Source: Bog-756 sp050014755 (GTDB taxonomy: Bacteria; Actinomycetota; Acidimicrobiia; Acidimicrobiales; RAAP-2). From it: a DNA stretch of 64,000 nucleotides. Below, piece after piece: positions 15,282 to 24,645 of this stretch. How positions within the stretch are numbered: the first letter of the stretch is position 1; each line of letters opens with the position of its first letter. The stretch is from assembly GCA_050014755.1 (NCBI GenBank), contig JBEKCS010000008.1, positions 13,277 to 77,276 on the forward strand. The letters run 5' to 3'. The translations under genes were made by a program, and so were the position numbers. The notes beneath the pieces were generated by a model. That model was not told the DNA's origin. It ran no database searches and worked only from the letters and a program-made list of their open reading frames with translations.

Positions 15282-17192
15282 ATGACAGCCACGGCGCAGC
15301 ATGCGGCCCACCCGCACGACCCGCTGACAGTCGACGAGGTTCGCCAGGCCGTCGCTTCGGTCCGCGACAGCGGGAGGGTGCCCGAGGGCGCGCTGTTCGC
15401 CACGGTGGCGGTCGACGAGCCCACCCGGGCCGAGGTGACGGCGTTCGCGGCAGGGACACCGGTCGACCGTCGGATCCGGCTGGTCGTGCTCCCCGGCCCG
15501 GAAGCATCCGTCGTCGAGGCCGTGGTGCGGGCGGCCGACGGACAGCTCGTCGGGTGGACCGAGCTGGACGACGTCCGCCCGGCCCTGCTCTTCGACGACG
15601 CCTACCGCTCGATCCTGGCCCTCAAGGCCGATCCCGACTGGCAGGCGGCCATGGAGCGCCGGGGGATCACCGACTTCGACCGGGTGCAGATCGACCCCTG
15701 GCCCACCGGCCACTTCGAGCGGCCCGTCGAGGAGGGCAGACGGATCACCCGGTGCCTCTCCTACTACCGGGAGGAGCCGTCGGACAACGGGTACGCCCGT
15801 CCGATCGAGGGCGTGTTGGCCACCGTCGACGCCGCCCGGGGCGAGGTCCTCGAGGTCGTCGACTACGGGGTGGTCCCGCTCGCCCCCGGACGGGGCAGCT
15901 ACCTGCCCGAGCACAACGAGCCGTTGCGCACCGGCCTGTTGCCCCTCGAGATCGCCCAACCCGAGGGGGTGAGCTTCGCTATCGACGGCAACCGCCTCGC
16001 CTGGCAGCACTGGACCATGCGGGTGGCCATGACCCCGCTCGAGGGACTGGTCCTCCACGACGTGGGCTGGATCGACGAGGACACGGGCACGACCAGGACC
16101 ATCCTCAGCCGGGCCGCCATCAGCGAGATGGTCGTCCCCTACGGCGACCCGGGGCCCATGCACAACTGGAAGAACGCCTTCGACGTCGGTGAGTGGGGCC
16201 TCGGACGGATGGCCAACTCGCTGAAGCTGGGCTGTGACTGCCTGGGCGAGATCACCTACCTCGACGCCGTGTTCGCCAGTGAGCACGGCAAGCCGTATGT
16301 GCTGGAGCACGCCATCTGCATCCACGAGGAGGACTACGGGATCCTCTGGAAGCACGTCGACCTGGGCACCGACCGCGCCGAGGTGCGCCGGTCACGGCGG
16401 TTGGTGGTCTCCTCCATCTCGACCGTGGGCAACTACGAGTACGGCTTCTACTGGTACTTCTACCTCGACGGGACCATCCAACACGAGGTGAAACTCACCG
16501 GCATCATGTCGACGAGGGGGATTCCGCCGGGTGCGACCGCCGACCACGCCACCGTGATCGCCCCGGGACTCGCCGCCCCCATCCACCAGCACCTGTTCTG
16601 TGCCCGGCTCGACCCCGCCGTCGACGGCGAGATCAACGAGGTCCACGAGGTCTCCTTCGCCGGCGAGGCACCCGGACCGGACAATCCGTTGGGGAACGCC
16701 ATCGAACGCCGGGTCACCCGGCTCGGCTCCGAGGCCGCCGCACGACGGGACGTCGACGCCGCGGGAAGCCGGCACTGGCGGATCGTGAACCCGGATCGGG
16801 CCAACGGACTCGGCCAGCCCGTGGCATACAAGCTGGTCCCCGGATCGACGCCCACCCTGCTCGCCCATCCCGACTCGAGCATCGGGCGGCGGGCCGGCTT
16901 CGCCCGGCACAACCTGTGGGTCACCCCCTACCGCCCCGAGGAACGACGGGCGGCCGGCGACTACCCCAATCAGCACGCCGGGGGTGCCGGCCTGCCCGAG
17001 TGGACGTCGGCCGACCGTCCGTTGGTGGGGACACCCGTCGTCGTGTGGCACACCTTCGGGGTGACCCACTCGCCCCGTCCCGAGGACTGGCCGGTCATGC
17101 CGGTCGAGTACTGCGGGTTCCACCTGGTGGCGGCCGGCTTCTTCGACCGGAACCCGGCGCTGGACCTCCCGCCACCCGACCACTGCCACTGA
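15282..17192 (+). CDS. Copper-containing primary amine oxidase
   Basis: The predicted protein is 636 aa, the normal length. The topaquinone precursor is Tyr385 in VGNYEYGFYW (consensus N-Y-D/E-Y). Copper ligands are His435 and His437 in PIHQHLF and His596 in GVTHSPRPEDWPVMP. The catalytic Asp is near 301 in NAFDVGEWGLG. The enzyme oxidises primary amines to aldehydes, releasing ammonia and hydrogen peroxide. There is no signal peptide, so it is cytoplasmic like the Arthrobacter enzymes. ATG 15282 follows GAGGAGG by about 5-8 bases, and a TAGCCT box lies at 15234-15239. It is divergent from the ferredoxin operon. No dedicated aldehyde dehydrogenase is adjacent. Confidence 0.95.
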   Translation: MTATAQHAAHPHDPLTVDEVRQAVASVRDSGRVPEGALFATVAVDEPTRAEVTAFAAGTPVDRRIRLVVLPGPEASVVEAVVRAADGQLVGWTELDDVRPALLFDDAYRSILALKADPDWQAAMERRGITDFDRVQIDPWPTGHFERPVEEGRRITRCLSYYREEPSDNGYARPIEGVLATVDAARGEVLEVVDYGVVPLAPGRGSYLPEHNEPLRTGLLPLEIAQPEGVSFAIDGNRLAWQHWTMRVAMTPLEGLVLHDVGWIDEDTGTTRTILSRAAISEMVVPYGDPGPMHNWKNAFDVGEWGLGRMANSLKLGCDCLGEITYLDAVFASEHGKPYVLEHAICIHEEDYGILWKHVDLGTDRAEVRRSRRLVVSSISTVGNYEYGFYWYFYLDGTIQHEVKLTGIMSTRGIPPGATADHATVIAPGLAAPIHQHLFCARLDPAVDGEINEVHEVSFAGEAPGPDNPLGNAIERRVTRLGSEAAARRDVDAAGSRHWRIVNPDRANGLGQPVAYKLVPGSTPTLLAHPDSSIGRRAGFARHNLWVTPYRPEERRAAGDYPNQHAGGAGLPEWTSADRPLVGTPVVVWHTFGVTHSPRPEDWPVMPVEYCGFHLVAAGFFDRNPALDLPPPDHCH

Positions 17193-17236
17193 CGGGACGC
17201 GGCCGTCGACGGGCGTCCCGGTGGTCGCTCCACCGA

Positions 17237-17242
17237 TACCAT
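17237..17242 (+). promoter_or_regulatory. Candidate -10 box (TACCAT) for a leaderless transcript
   Basis: TACCAT is followed after 7 bases by ATG 17250. The ATG at 17241 overlaps the box, which argues for the second ATG as the true start. Confidence 0.45.
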
Positions 17243-17249
17243 GACCCGC

Positions 17250-18065
17250 ATGCCCGACCTGGAGACACTGCTCTACGACGAGTCCGACGGCGTGGCCTGG
17301 GTCACCCTCAACCGACCCGAGGCCCTCAACGCCTTCGACCCCACGATGCAGCGGGAGCTGCGCGAGCTGTGGCAGATGCTCCGCACCAACGACGACGTCC
17401 GCTGCATCGTCCTCACGGGCGCGGGCGACAAGGCGTTCTGCACCGGCCTCGACCGCGAGGGGATCGGGGCCATCGAGGACCAGCCCCCGGGGAAACTCCC
17501 CGGCTACAACACGCCGTGGGACTTCGACGACCCGGGCAAGAGCGTGTGCCCCAAGTCGAACCACCTCTGGAAGCCGGTCATCGCCGCGGTCAACGGCATG
17601 GCCTGCGGAGGGGCGTTCTACATCCTCGGCGAGGTCGACTTCATCATCGCCTCCGACCGGGCGACCTTCTTCGACCCCCATGTGACCTACGGCATGCCCG
17701 CCGCGTTCGAGCCGATCTTCCTGCTCCACAAGATGCCGTTCCAGGAGGTCATGCGCCTGTCACTGCTCGGTTCCTACGAACGGATGTCGGCCGACCGGGC
17801 CCACCAGATCGGTTTCGTCTCCGAGGTGGTCCCGGCCGCCGAGTTGGAGGAGCGGACCCGCTGGGCGGCCCGGGCCATCGCCGACCAGCCCGAGCGGGCC
17901 GTCGGCGGGACACTGCGGGCGCTGTGGATGGGACTCGAGATGTCGCGGCGCCAGGCACTCGATCACGCATTCCTGATCACCCACGTGGGAACCGACCCGG
18001 CGACACTGGCCGCGGGCCAACAGCAGTTCACCTCGGGCAAGCGGATCGACTGGCGCCTCCGCTGA
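17250..18065 (+). CDS. Enoyl-CoA hydratase/isomerase (crotonase) family protein
   Basis: The predicted protein is 271 aa. VTLNRPEALNAFD is the N-terminal crotonase strand. The oxyanion-hole segment is AFCTGLD followed later by NGMACGGAFYILGEVDFIIA. Instead of the hydratase Glu pair, the region FFDPHVTYGMPAAFEP has no Glu at the first usual position, so hydration is not certain and isomerase or hydrolase activity is possible. It stands alone on the plus strand between the amine oxidase and a cupin gene. The start is chosen from the leaderless promoter spacing; ATG 17241 would add three residues. Confidence 0.88.
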   Translation: MPDLETLLYDESDGVAWVTLNRPEALNAFDPTMQRELRELWQMLRTNDDVRCIVLTGAGDKAFCTGLDREGIGAIEDQPPGKLPGYNTPWDFDDPGKSVCPKSNHLWKPVIAAVNGMACGGAFYILGEVDFIIASDRATFFDPHVTYGMPAAFEPIFLLHKMPFQEVMRLSLLGSYERMSADRAHQIGFVSEVVPAAELEERTRWAARAIADQPERAVGGTLRALWMGLEMSRRQALDHAFLITHVGTDPATLAAGQQQFTSGKRIDWRLR

Positions 18066-18169
18066 CCTGATGGGCACCACGTGATCTCCGGCACGACACC
18101 GCACCGCGTCGTCCTGCAGCGCGACCGGTGGCAGTCTGGGGCCGTGCGCGTTCGAGCGGCGGAGCGACC

Positions 18170-18598
18170 ATGACCGGCAACCGGGACACCGCCGGTCGTC
18201 GCCCGGTGGTGCTCGGACCGGGCGAGGGCCGGGCCTACCCGATGGGTAGTGTCACGGCCGTCTTCAAGGCCGACGGCGCCGAGACGGACGACGGCTATTC
18301 GATCTCGGAGTGGTGGCTCGACCCGTTCACCAAGGGGCCCGGCGCCCACTCCCACCCGGAGGACGACGTGTTCTACGTCCTCGCCGGCACCATGAGCGTT
18401 CTGGTCGGCACCGAATGGATCGTGGCGGGCACCGGATCGTTCGTCCTGGTGCCGGGAGGCGTGGTCCACGATTTCGAAAACCGCGGCCCGGACCGTGCCG
18501 GGATGCTCAACGTCTCGGCCCCGGGCAATTTCGAGCAGCACATGCCCGGCATCGCGGAGTGGTTCGCCGCGCGACCCCCGGGGGACACCCGCGCCTGA
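18170..18598 (+). CDS. Cupin-domain protein
   Basis: The predicted protein is 142 aa. Cupin motif 1 reads GAHSHPEDDVFYVLAG (His, His, Asp/Glu) and motif 2 reads VPGGVVHDFEN. GGAG lies 6-9 bases ahead of ATG 18170. Its N-terminus, with GPGEGRAYPMGSVTAVFKADG, resembles quercetin-dioxygenase-like and sugar-related cupins of unknown substrate. It follows the crotonase by 104 bp and converges with the peptidase gene, which ends 113 bp further on. Confidence 0.82.
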   Translation: MTGNRDTAGRRPVVLGPGEGRAYPMGSVTAVFKADGAETDDGYSISEWWLDPFTKGPGAHSHPEDDVFYVLAGTMSVLVGTEWIVAGTGSFVLVPGGVVHDFENRGPDRAGMLNVSAPGNFEQHMPGIAEWFAARPPGDTRA

Positions 18599-18711
18599 GG
18601 CACGGTCGGGGGGGTCCACCCGGATTCAGCAGACGGCACTCGATCCACCGACCGACTCCCTACGTCGTGAACCCCGTGGGTGGCCGGACACCCCGCCGAG
18701 CCCGAAGGCGG

Positions 18712-20256
18712 TCAGAGCGGAGGGAGGCCGAGTGCCGCCCGCACTCGTCGGCCGGCCGCGGTACCGAGATCGGCTTTCGGGATCACCGGCGCATGGTCGC
18801 GACGTGCCTCCGTAGGGTTCGTCTGTCCCGCAAGGTAGGCCTGGGCACGACTGTTCGTGCCCACCAAGGTGCCGATGGCAGATCGGGCCGTCGCCGGCCA
18901 CGCCTGGCTCTCCAGGGCAGAGTCGAACCCGCCCAAGGCACCATCGAATTGCCGCATTTCCACCATTCGGGTCCGCACCGAATCATCGTTCCACCGACCC
19001 ATCGCCAGGTAATAGGCGTTGGCCTCATCGTCAAACATGGTGACGTCGGCGAGATACAGCCCGGCGGCACCGGTCGCCGGAACGAGGGAGAACGAGTCGT
19101 CGTGGACCGGAGTCGGGACCAAGTCGACCAAGGACACGGACGAGAGGGCCTGGGCATGGGCAAAGGAGAGCTTGGGGATCCGTCCGTTGATCTCGAGGTG
19201 ATCGAACGTGACGGTCGAGGTCACCGGATACGGCAGGTCGGCCGTGGCCTGGTTGTTGGCTACCGGGTCCTCCTGGATCCACTGGCCCCGGTTGACCGAG
19301 CTGCTCGCCCCGAACTGGACGACCAGCTCCGCGCTCTGTCCACCGCTCATCACGAGCTTCCATCCTGACTGGGTCCGTGCGATCTCGGCCGAGATCGTGC
19401 TGCCAGGTCGAACCACCCCGAGACTCACTGGGTGGAAGCCCTGTTGCGCGTCGCTCCAGAACGCCTCGTAGAAGGGTCGACACGGTGACTGGATGGCAGG
19501 AGACGCCGGGTCGAACCTCTCCGGAAGTGGTCGGCAGTTCTCGGTGGTTCCGAGCTGGACGAAGGCTCCCTGCGCACCGGGACCCTGTACGGCGATCCAT
19601 GTTGACGCCCATCCCGGTGGCGACGTGCTCTGGATCGTCGGCACCTGCCACTCACCTCGGATGACGGAGACGGTTCCGTACCAGGAATAGCCACCGAATC
19701 CGGTAGCCGGTGCCGGCGCCGGCGCCGGAGCCGGAGCCGAAGTCGGAGCAGTGGGCAGCGTCGGTTCGGTCGTGGAAGGACCCCCTGACGTACCGGCGAG
19801 GTACCCGACCGTCGCGCCGACTGCCCCGGTCACCAGAATCGCCACCACTGCGCCGACCCGCCGTCCCCGACGCATCCGGCTGTCGGTCGAGCCTCCCGTT
19901 CCGCTCCCGGTGACCCTCGCATGACCGACGGCACGATCGTCTCCGTCCAGGACGGCGTCACCTGCGACGTAGGCATCGTCCGTGACCAGGGCACTCCCGA
20001 GGATCCGGGCGTCACCCTCCACGACCGCATCGCCACCGACCCGGGCCCGATCTGCCACCACTGCCCGGCCACAGAGCCATGCCGTGTCGACGACTGCTCC
20101 TTCGTCGAGGAGACGGGCATGACCGAACACCGCCGCCCGCTCGCCGACAACGGCCGACGGAGACACTGCCGCGGTGTCCGCCACCCACCCGCCACCATTG
20201 GGGTGGCGGTGCGCGGCCGTCGGCCCGTTTCCGTCGTCGAAGTCGTGGAGCGTCAC
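18712..20256 (-). CDS. Hexapeptide-like beta-helix / TM / G1 (eqolisin-type) peptidase fusion
   Basis: The predicted protein is 514 aa with three parts. Residues 25-118 are a run of short repeats ending in AxV or GDA-type turns, like the left-handed beta-helix of YdcK/acyltransferase proteins. Residues 134-155 form one membrane helix, followed by an Ala-Pro linker (174-184). Residues 188-370 match the glutamic peptidase G1 fold: STWIAVQG, then FVQLGTTEN with Gln234, and RGQWIQEDP with Glu329, the two residues expected for the catalytic dyad. About 140 further residues follow. The topology would put the helix inside and the peptidase outside, suited to acidic surroundings. GGAGG precedes GTG 20256. 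It lies 13 bp after the acyl-CoA ligase. Activity is unproven. Confidence 0.75.
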   Translation of the reverse strand: MTLHDFDDGNGPTAAHRHPNGGGWVADTAAVSPSAVVGERAAVFGHARLLDEGAVVDTAWLCGRAVVADRARVGGDAVVEGDARILGSALVTDDAYVAGDAVLDGDDRAVGHARVTGSGTGGSTDSRMRRGRRVGAVVAILVTGAVGATVGYLAGTSGGPSTTEPTLPTAPTSAPAPAPAPAPATGFGGYSWYGTVSVIRGEWQVPTIQSTSPPGWASTWIAVQGPGAQGAFVQLGTTENCRPLPERFDPASPAIQSPCRPFYEAFWSDAQQGFHPVSLGVVRPGSTISAEIARTQSGWKLVMSGGQSAELVVQFGASSSVNRGQWIQEDPVANNQATADLPYPVTSTVTFDHLEINGRIPKLSFAHAQALSSVSLVDLVPTPVHDDSFSLVPATGAAGLYLADVTMFDDEANAYYLAMGRWNDDSVRTRMVEMRQFDGALGGFDSALESQAWPATARSAIGTLVGTNSRAQAYLAGQTNPTEARRDHAPVIPKADLGTAAGRRVRAALGLPPL

Positions 20257-20269
20257 GGCGCCTCCCTCG

Positions 20270-21820
20270 TCAGCCGTCGAGTTCCTCCGCCCGTCGCCGC
20301 AACGACGGCCGGTCCGGCTTCCCCACCCCCAACACCGGGACCTCGTCGAGGTGGACCACGTACTCCGGTGTCTTGAACCGGGCCACGCCCTGGGCCTCGA
20401 ACCATCGCCGTGCCTCGGCGACGTCGACGGTGGGGTCGCCGACCACGAAGGCGACCACCCGCTCGCCGAAACGGTCGTCGGGCCGGCCGACGACCACCGC
20501 CTGACGGATGCCCTCGTGCTGCTCGAGCACCCGCTCGACCTCGGCCGAGGCGATGTTCTCGCCACCGCGGATGATGAGCTCCTTCAGTCGTCCGCCGATG
20601 GTCAGCCACCCCTCGTCGTCGAGGACCCCGAGGTCGCCGGTGGCGAACCATCCCCGGCGCACCGCATCGCGGGTCTGGGATGCATCGCCGTAGCCGACGA
20701 ACAGCTCGGGGCCCCGTACCTGGACCTCCCCCCTGGTCCCGGCCGGCAGCGTGCGGCCCGTCACCGGGTCCACCACCCGGACGGCAGCCCCGCCCACCGA
20801 GTGGCCGTCGGTGTCTCGGGCCTTGTCCGCCGAGTCCCACCACGCGCTGGTGGTCACCGTCGGGGCCTCGGTGGAGCCGTAGGTGCGCTTGACCAGCGCG
20901 CCCAGACCCTCGCGGGCGGTGTCGATGAACTCCGGCGTCACCCCCATGGCCCCGCAGGACACGATCCGCAGGTGCTCCACCCGGGTCCGGTAGCCGGGGA
21001 CATCCATGAGCGAGAGGAAGATGGTGGGCGGTCCGATCATGAAGCTGGCCCGGTGGCGTCCGGCCAGGAGTGCGGCCCGTTCGGGGTCCCACTTCTCCAT
21101 CAGCACCACCGGCATGCCCGCCGACCCGGGCACCAGGATCGAGTTCAAGAGGCCGGAGACATGGGCCAGTGGCGAGGGCATGAGGGCCACGTCGTCCGGG
21201 CCGAGCCCGTGGGCCGTCGCCATGCTGTGCGCCTTGTAGGCCAGACCACGGTGACTGTGCAGCACGGCCTTCGGGTTGCCCGTCGATCCCGAGGTGAACA
21301 ACACCACGGCCACGTCCGATCCACGGGCGGGGCCGACGGCCGATGGTCGGCCGTCCAGCAACGCCTCGAACCGGGGATCGCCGGTGCGTACGCCGATCAC
21401 CCCTGTCGGCGTCGTCGCGTCGGCCAGCGGGAGCCCACCGGCGGCCAGGAGCACCTTCGGATCCAGCTCGACCAGGATCCGCTCGACCTCGGCCGACCCC
21501 ACCTGGTGGTGGATGGGGGTCGCCACCGCGCCGCACCGCCAACAGGCATGGAAGAGGACCACCGCCTCCCACCAATTGGGCAGCTGCCAGGCAACCACGT
21601 CCCGGTGGCGCACCCCGAGGGCCCGCAGGCTCCCGGCCACCGACGACGCCAGCCTGTCCAGCGTGGCGTGGTCCAGCACGACATCGCCGTCGACGACCGC
21701 CGGGGCCCCCGCCGACCGGGGCGACGAGAGCAGCCGGTCGAGTCCGGGTACGTCCCAGGCTCCGCCCGGGAGGCGGTACTCGTCAGCGCCCGACTGGTGG
21801 AACGTGGCGCCGAGCCTCAC
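20270..21820 (-). CDS. Acyl-CoA ligase (AMP-binding, FadD-like)
   Basis: The predicted protein is 516 aa. The phosphate loop is VVLFTSGSTGNPKAVLHSH. RTYGSTEAPTVT is motif A5. GWFATGDLGVLDDEGWLTIGGR holds the ribose Asp and hinge. VGKPDR near the C-terminus provides the catalytic Lys. It makes acyl-CoA from an unidentified acid. It starts with GTG on the minus strand, divergent from the P450 gene 267 bp away, and is followed after 13 bp by the G1-peptidase fusion, so the two probably share a transcript although their functions do not obviously match. Confidence 0.9.
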   Translation of the reverse strand: MRLGATFHQSGADEYRLPGGAWDVPGLDRLLSSPRSAGAPAVVDGDVVLDHATLDRLASSVAGSLRALGVRHRDVVAWQLPNWWEAVVLFHACWRCGAVATPIHHQVGSAEVERILVELDPKVLLAAGGLPLADATTPTGVIGVRTGDPRFEALLDGRPSAVGPARGSDVAVVLFTSGSTGNPKAVLHSHRGLAYKAHSMATAHGLGPDDVALMPSPLAHVSGLLNSILVPGSAGMPVVLMEKWDPERAALLAGRHRASFMIGPPTIFLSLMDVPGYRTRVEHLRIVSCGAMGVTPEFIDTAREGLGALVKRTYGSTEAPTVTTSAWWDSADKARDTDGHSVGGAAVRVVDPVTGRTLPAGTRGEVQVRGPELFVGYGDASQTRDAVRRGWFATGDLGVLDDEGWLTIGGRLKELIIRGGENIASAEVERVLEQHEGIRQAVVVGRPDDRFGERVVAFVVGDPTVDVAEARRWFEAQGVARFKTPEYVVHLDEVPVLGVGKPDRPSLRRRAEELDG

Positions 21821-22021
21821 CTGTCGACCGCGTTCTTCGACGACCGGTGGCCTCCCGACAGCCTCGGCGGCCCCGACGCAACCCTGTTCTCCACGATCCT
21901 CCCCCGGACCCGTTCTCCGTCCGTCTCCCGGTGCCGGGGCGGATGCGCCACCACTTTAGACACCGACCCGTGACCATCCCGTTCGAGGCGGAACGCCCGG
22001 CGCGGACTGGGCGAATCATCG

Positions 22022-22057
22022 TAGAGTTCCTCGGTGACGGCCCTGGCGCCGTCACCG
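22022..22057 (+). promoter_or_regulatory. -10 box plus 10-bp palindrome upstream of P450
   Basis: TAGAGT (22022-22027) is followed by a perfect inverted repeat: CGGTGACGGC at 22032-22041 and its complement at 22048-22057, separated by 6 bases. The palindrome covers the expected transcription start, a classic repressor position. In RNA it would form a strong hairpin about 30 bases ahead of the ribosome site AAGGAG. Confidence 0.6.
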
Positions 22058-22087
22058 GAGCCACCGCCTCATCAGCCAAGGAGCCCC

Positions 22088-23287
22088 ATGGACAGTTCGA
22101 CGCCGCCGCCCGAAGACCCGTTCGCCGCCATGGACCCCGAGTCGGCCGCCCATCCGCAGCCGATGTTCAAGATGCTGCGCGAATCGATGCCGGTCATCCC
22201 GGTCGAGGGACGCGGCGTGGCCCTGACCCGGAAGGTCGACGTCGACGAGGTCTTCCGCCATCCCGAGATCTTCTCGTCCAACGCCGACGCCGTCGATCTC
22301 CAGAACGTCCGACCTCTGATCCCGCTCCAGATCGACCCGCCCGACCACAAGAAGTTCCGCAAGCTGCTCGACCCCATCTTCGCTCCCCGAGAGGTGGCCA
22401 AGCTCGAGGAGTCGCTCGTCGTCGCCGTCAACGAGCTCATCGACGGGTTCATCGACCGGGGTGAGGTCGACTTCGCCGGAGAGTTCTCGACGCTGTTCCC
22501 CACCCGCGTCTTCCTCAACCTCCTCGGGCTGCCGGTCGACGAGCTGCCGCGGTTCCTGGCCATGAAGGACGGCATCATCCGTCCACAGGAGGCCGTCGGC
22601 AGCGTCTACGGGAGCCCCGAGACCCTGGCCCACCAGAAGCGGACGGCCGATTCGATCTACGACTACTTCAACGAGGTGCTCGACCAGCGGGAGATCGAGC
22701 GCCGCGACGACCTGCTCAGCCGGTTCCTCGACGCCAGCGTGGACGGCCAGCGGCTCACGCGCGAGGACATCCTCGACATCTGCTTCCTCTTCCTGATCGC
22801 CGGCCTGGACACGGTGACCGCGTCGCTCGACTGCATGTTCGGCTACCTGGCCGACCATCCCGAGCACCGCCGCCAGATCGTCGACGACCCCTCGCTCATA
22901 CCTGCGGCCATCGAGGAGCTCCTCCGCTGGGAGACCCCGGTGATGGGCGTGGTCCGGGTGGCCGTCGCCGACACCGAGATCGACAGCTGCCCCGTCAACC
23001 AGGGGGACCTGGTCATGGTCATGCTCAGCTCGGTCAACACCGACGAGGCCGAGCTGCCCGACGCCGACATGGTCCGGTTCGACCGCGAGGTCAACCGCCA
23101 CCTCGCCTTCGGCGGAGGCGTCCACCGCTGCCTCGGATCACACCTGGCCCGCCAGGAACTCCGCATCGCCCTGCGGGAGTGGCACCGGAGGATTCCCGAG
23201 TACGCCGTGGCCGAGGGCCACACACTGAGGTACACCTCGGGTATCCGGTCGATCGACCACTTCCCGATGGTCTTCGCCACCGCATGA
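22088..23287 (+). CDS. Cytochrome P450
   Basis: The predicted protein is 399 aa, a class I bacterial P450 needing separate ferredoxin and reductase. The I-helix AGLDTVTAS carries the acid-Thr oxygen-activation pair region. EELLR is the ExxR motif. The heme loop FGGGVHRCLGSHLAR has Cys348 as iron ligand. Such enzymes hydroxylate or oxidise hydrophobic substrates, and the family resemblance to steroid/terpene P450s of actinobacteria is general only. AAGGAG lies 6 bases ahead of ATG 22088. It is divergent from the acyl-CoA ligase and convergent with a CaiB gene (44-bp gap). Confidence 0.93.
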   Translation: MDSSTPPPEDPFAAMDPESAAHPQPMFKMLRESMPVIPVEGRGVALTRKVDVDEVFRHPEIFSSNADAVDLQNVRPLIPLQIDPPDHKKFRKLLDPIFAPREVAKLEESLVVAVNELIDGFIDRGEVDFAGEFSTLFPTRVFLNLLGLPVDELPRFLAMKDGIIRPQEAVGSVYGSPETLAHQKRTADSIYDYFNEVLDQREIERRDDLLSRFLDASVDGQRLTREDILDICFLFLIAGLDTVTASLDCMFGYLADHPEHRRQIVDDPSLIPAAIEELLRWETPVMGVVRVAVADTEIDSCPVNQGDLVMVMLSSVNTDEAELPDADMVRFDREVNRHLAFGGGVHRCLGSHLARQELRIALREWHRRIPEYAVAEGHTLRYTSGIRSIDHFPMVFATA

Positions 23288-23331
23288 CCTTCGCCCGGTA
23301 GCCACCGTCGACCAGGACGGGCGCGGCCGGC

Positions 23332-24549
23332 TCAGAGGACGGCCCCGGACTCCTTGCAGGCGATGATGGCGTCCCAGTCCAGTCCCAGTTCGAGCAGGAT
23401 CTCGTCGGTGTGCTGCCCGTGCCCGGGCGCGGCCACGAGCCGGTCGGCCTTCTCGTCCATCTGGACCGGATTGGCCACCAGGTCGTAGGACTGGCCATCG
23501 TCGCGATCGACGCGGGCGAGGTAGCCGTTGGCCGCCACCATCGGGTCGTCGACCAGCTCACTGGCCATCTGGACCGGGGCCCACGCTCCCGACAGGTTGG
23601 CCAGGATCGCCTTCCACTCCTCGTAGGTCTTGGAGGCGAACAGCTCGTCGAAGGTCCGGATGCACTCCTCGCGGTTGGCGAAGCGGGACCCGCCGTCGGC
23701 ATAGCGCTCGTCGGTGATGAGGTCGGGACGGCCGACCAGGGTGCAGAACTCCGACCAGTACCGATCGGACTGGAGCATCATGAGGGTGATGAAGCGGTCG
23801 TCGCTGGTCCGGTAGCTCCCCACCAACGGGTTGGGTGAGGCGCTCCGCCCGAATTTCGGCATCGGGTCGCCGCCGTAGAGGCCGGACGCGACGATGTCGG
23901 GGGACAGCTGCCACATGGCCAGTCCGAGCAGCGACACGTCGACGATCGGCGCCTCGCCCGTCCTGGCCAGCTGGACCAGTCCAGCCGCGATCCCCCCGGC
24001 GATGGCCATCCCACCGGCCAGGTCGCCGAAGGCGGCCCGGCCCCCGATGGGGAACTTGGAGTCGGAAGGCGTGAGGGCGTTGGCCACTCCCCCGCGTCCC
24101 CAGTAGACGGACCCGTCGTAGCCAGGCCGTTCGCGGTCCTCGCCCAGTGGCCCCTGGCCCGAACCCCTGGCGTAGACGATCCTCGGATTGACGGCCCTGA
24201 TGTGCTCGACGTCGATCCTGAGTCGCTGGCGGACGGCGGGCAGGAAGCTGGTCAGGAACACGTCGGACGACTCGGCCAACTGGTAGAGGATGTCCAGGCC
24301 GGCCTCGGTGCCGATGTCGATGCCGATGCTCCGCTTGCCCCGGTTGGGCTGCTCCATGATGTAGTTGACGGCGTTCGGGCCACCGGGGATCAATCCCATC
24401 GACACGAGGCCCCGCTGGGGGTCGCCGGTCTCGGGGTGCTCGACCTTGATGACGTCGGCACCCCAGTCGGCCAGTACCGCTCCGGCCGCCGGGACGAAGG
24501 TCCACGCCGCCACTTCGAGGACGCGGACACCGGAGAGTGCTTGGGACAT
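23332..24549 (-). CDS. CaiB/BaiF-family CoA-transferase
   Basis: The predicted protein is 405 aa, a class III CoA-transferase, moving CoA between carboxylates through an aspartyl-CoA anhydride. The N-terminal LSGVRVLEVAAW, then ADWGADVIKVEHPETGDPQR, is the CoA-binding signature. The catalytic Asp is 176 in AAFGDLAGG, followed by the interlocked-dimer segment PIVDVSLLGLAMW. AAAGGA lies upstream of ATG 24549. It is 97 bp downstream of the amidohydrolase gene on the same strand. Donor and acceptor acids are unknown; related enzymes act on carnitine, bile acids or steroid acids. Confidence 0.92.
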   Translation of the reverse strand: MSQALSGVRVLEVAAWTFVPAAGAVLADWGADVIKVEHPETGDPQRGLVSMGLIPGGPNAVNYIMEQPNRGKRSIGIDIGTEAGLDILYQLAESSDVFLTSFLPAVRQRLRIDVEHIRAVNPRIVYARGSGQGPLGEDRERPGYDGSVYWGRGGVANALTPSDSKFPIGGRAAFGDLAGGMAIAGGIAAGLVQLARTGEAPIVDVSLLGLAMWQLSPDIVASGLYGGDPMPKFGRSASPNPLVGSYRTSDDRFITLMMLQSDRYWSEFCTLVGRPDLITDERYADGGSRFANREECIRTFDELFASKTYEEWKAILANLSGAWAPVQMASELVDDPMVAANGYLARVDRDDGQSYDLVANPVQMDEKADRLVAAPGHGQHTDEILLELGLDWDAIIACKESGAVL

Positions 24550-24645
24550 GGGCGGATCCTTTGTTCGGGCGGCACCTCGACCGGGCGGGCGACCGCGTGC
24601 GGTGACCGGTCCGGCGTCAGGCCGGGTCCGGCGGACGGAAGAGGA

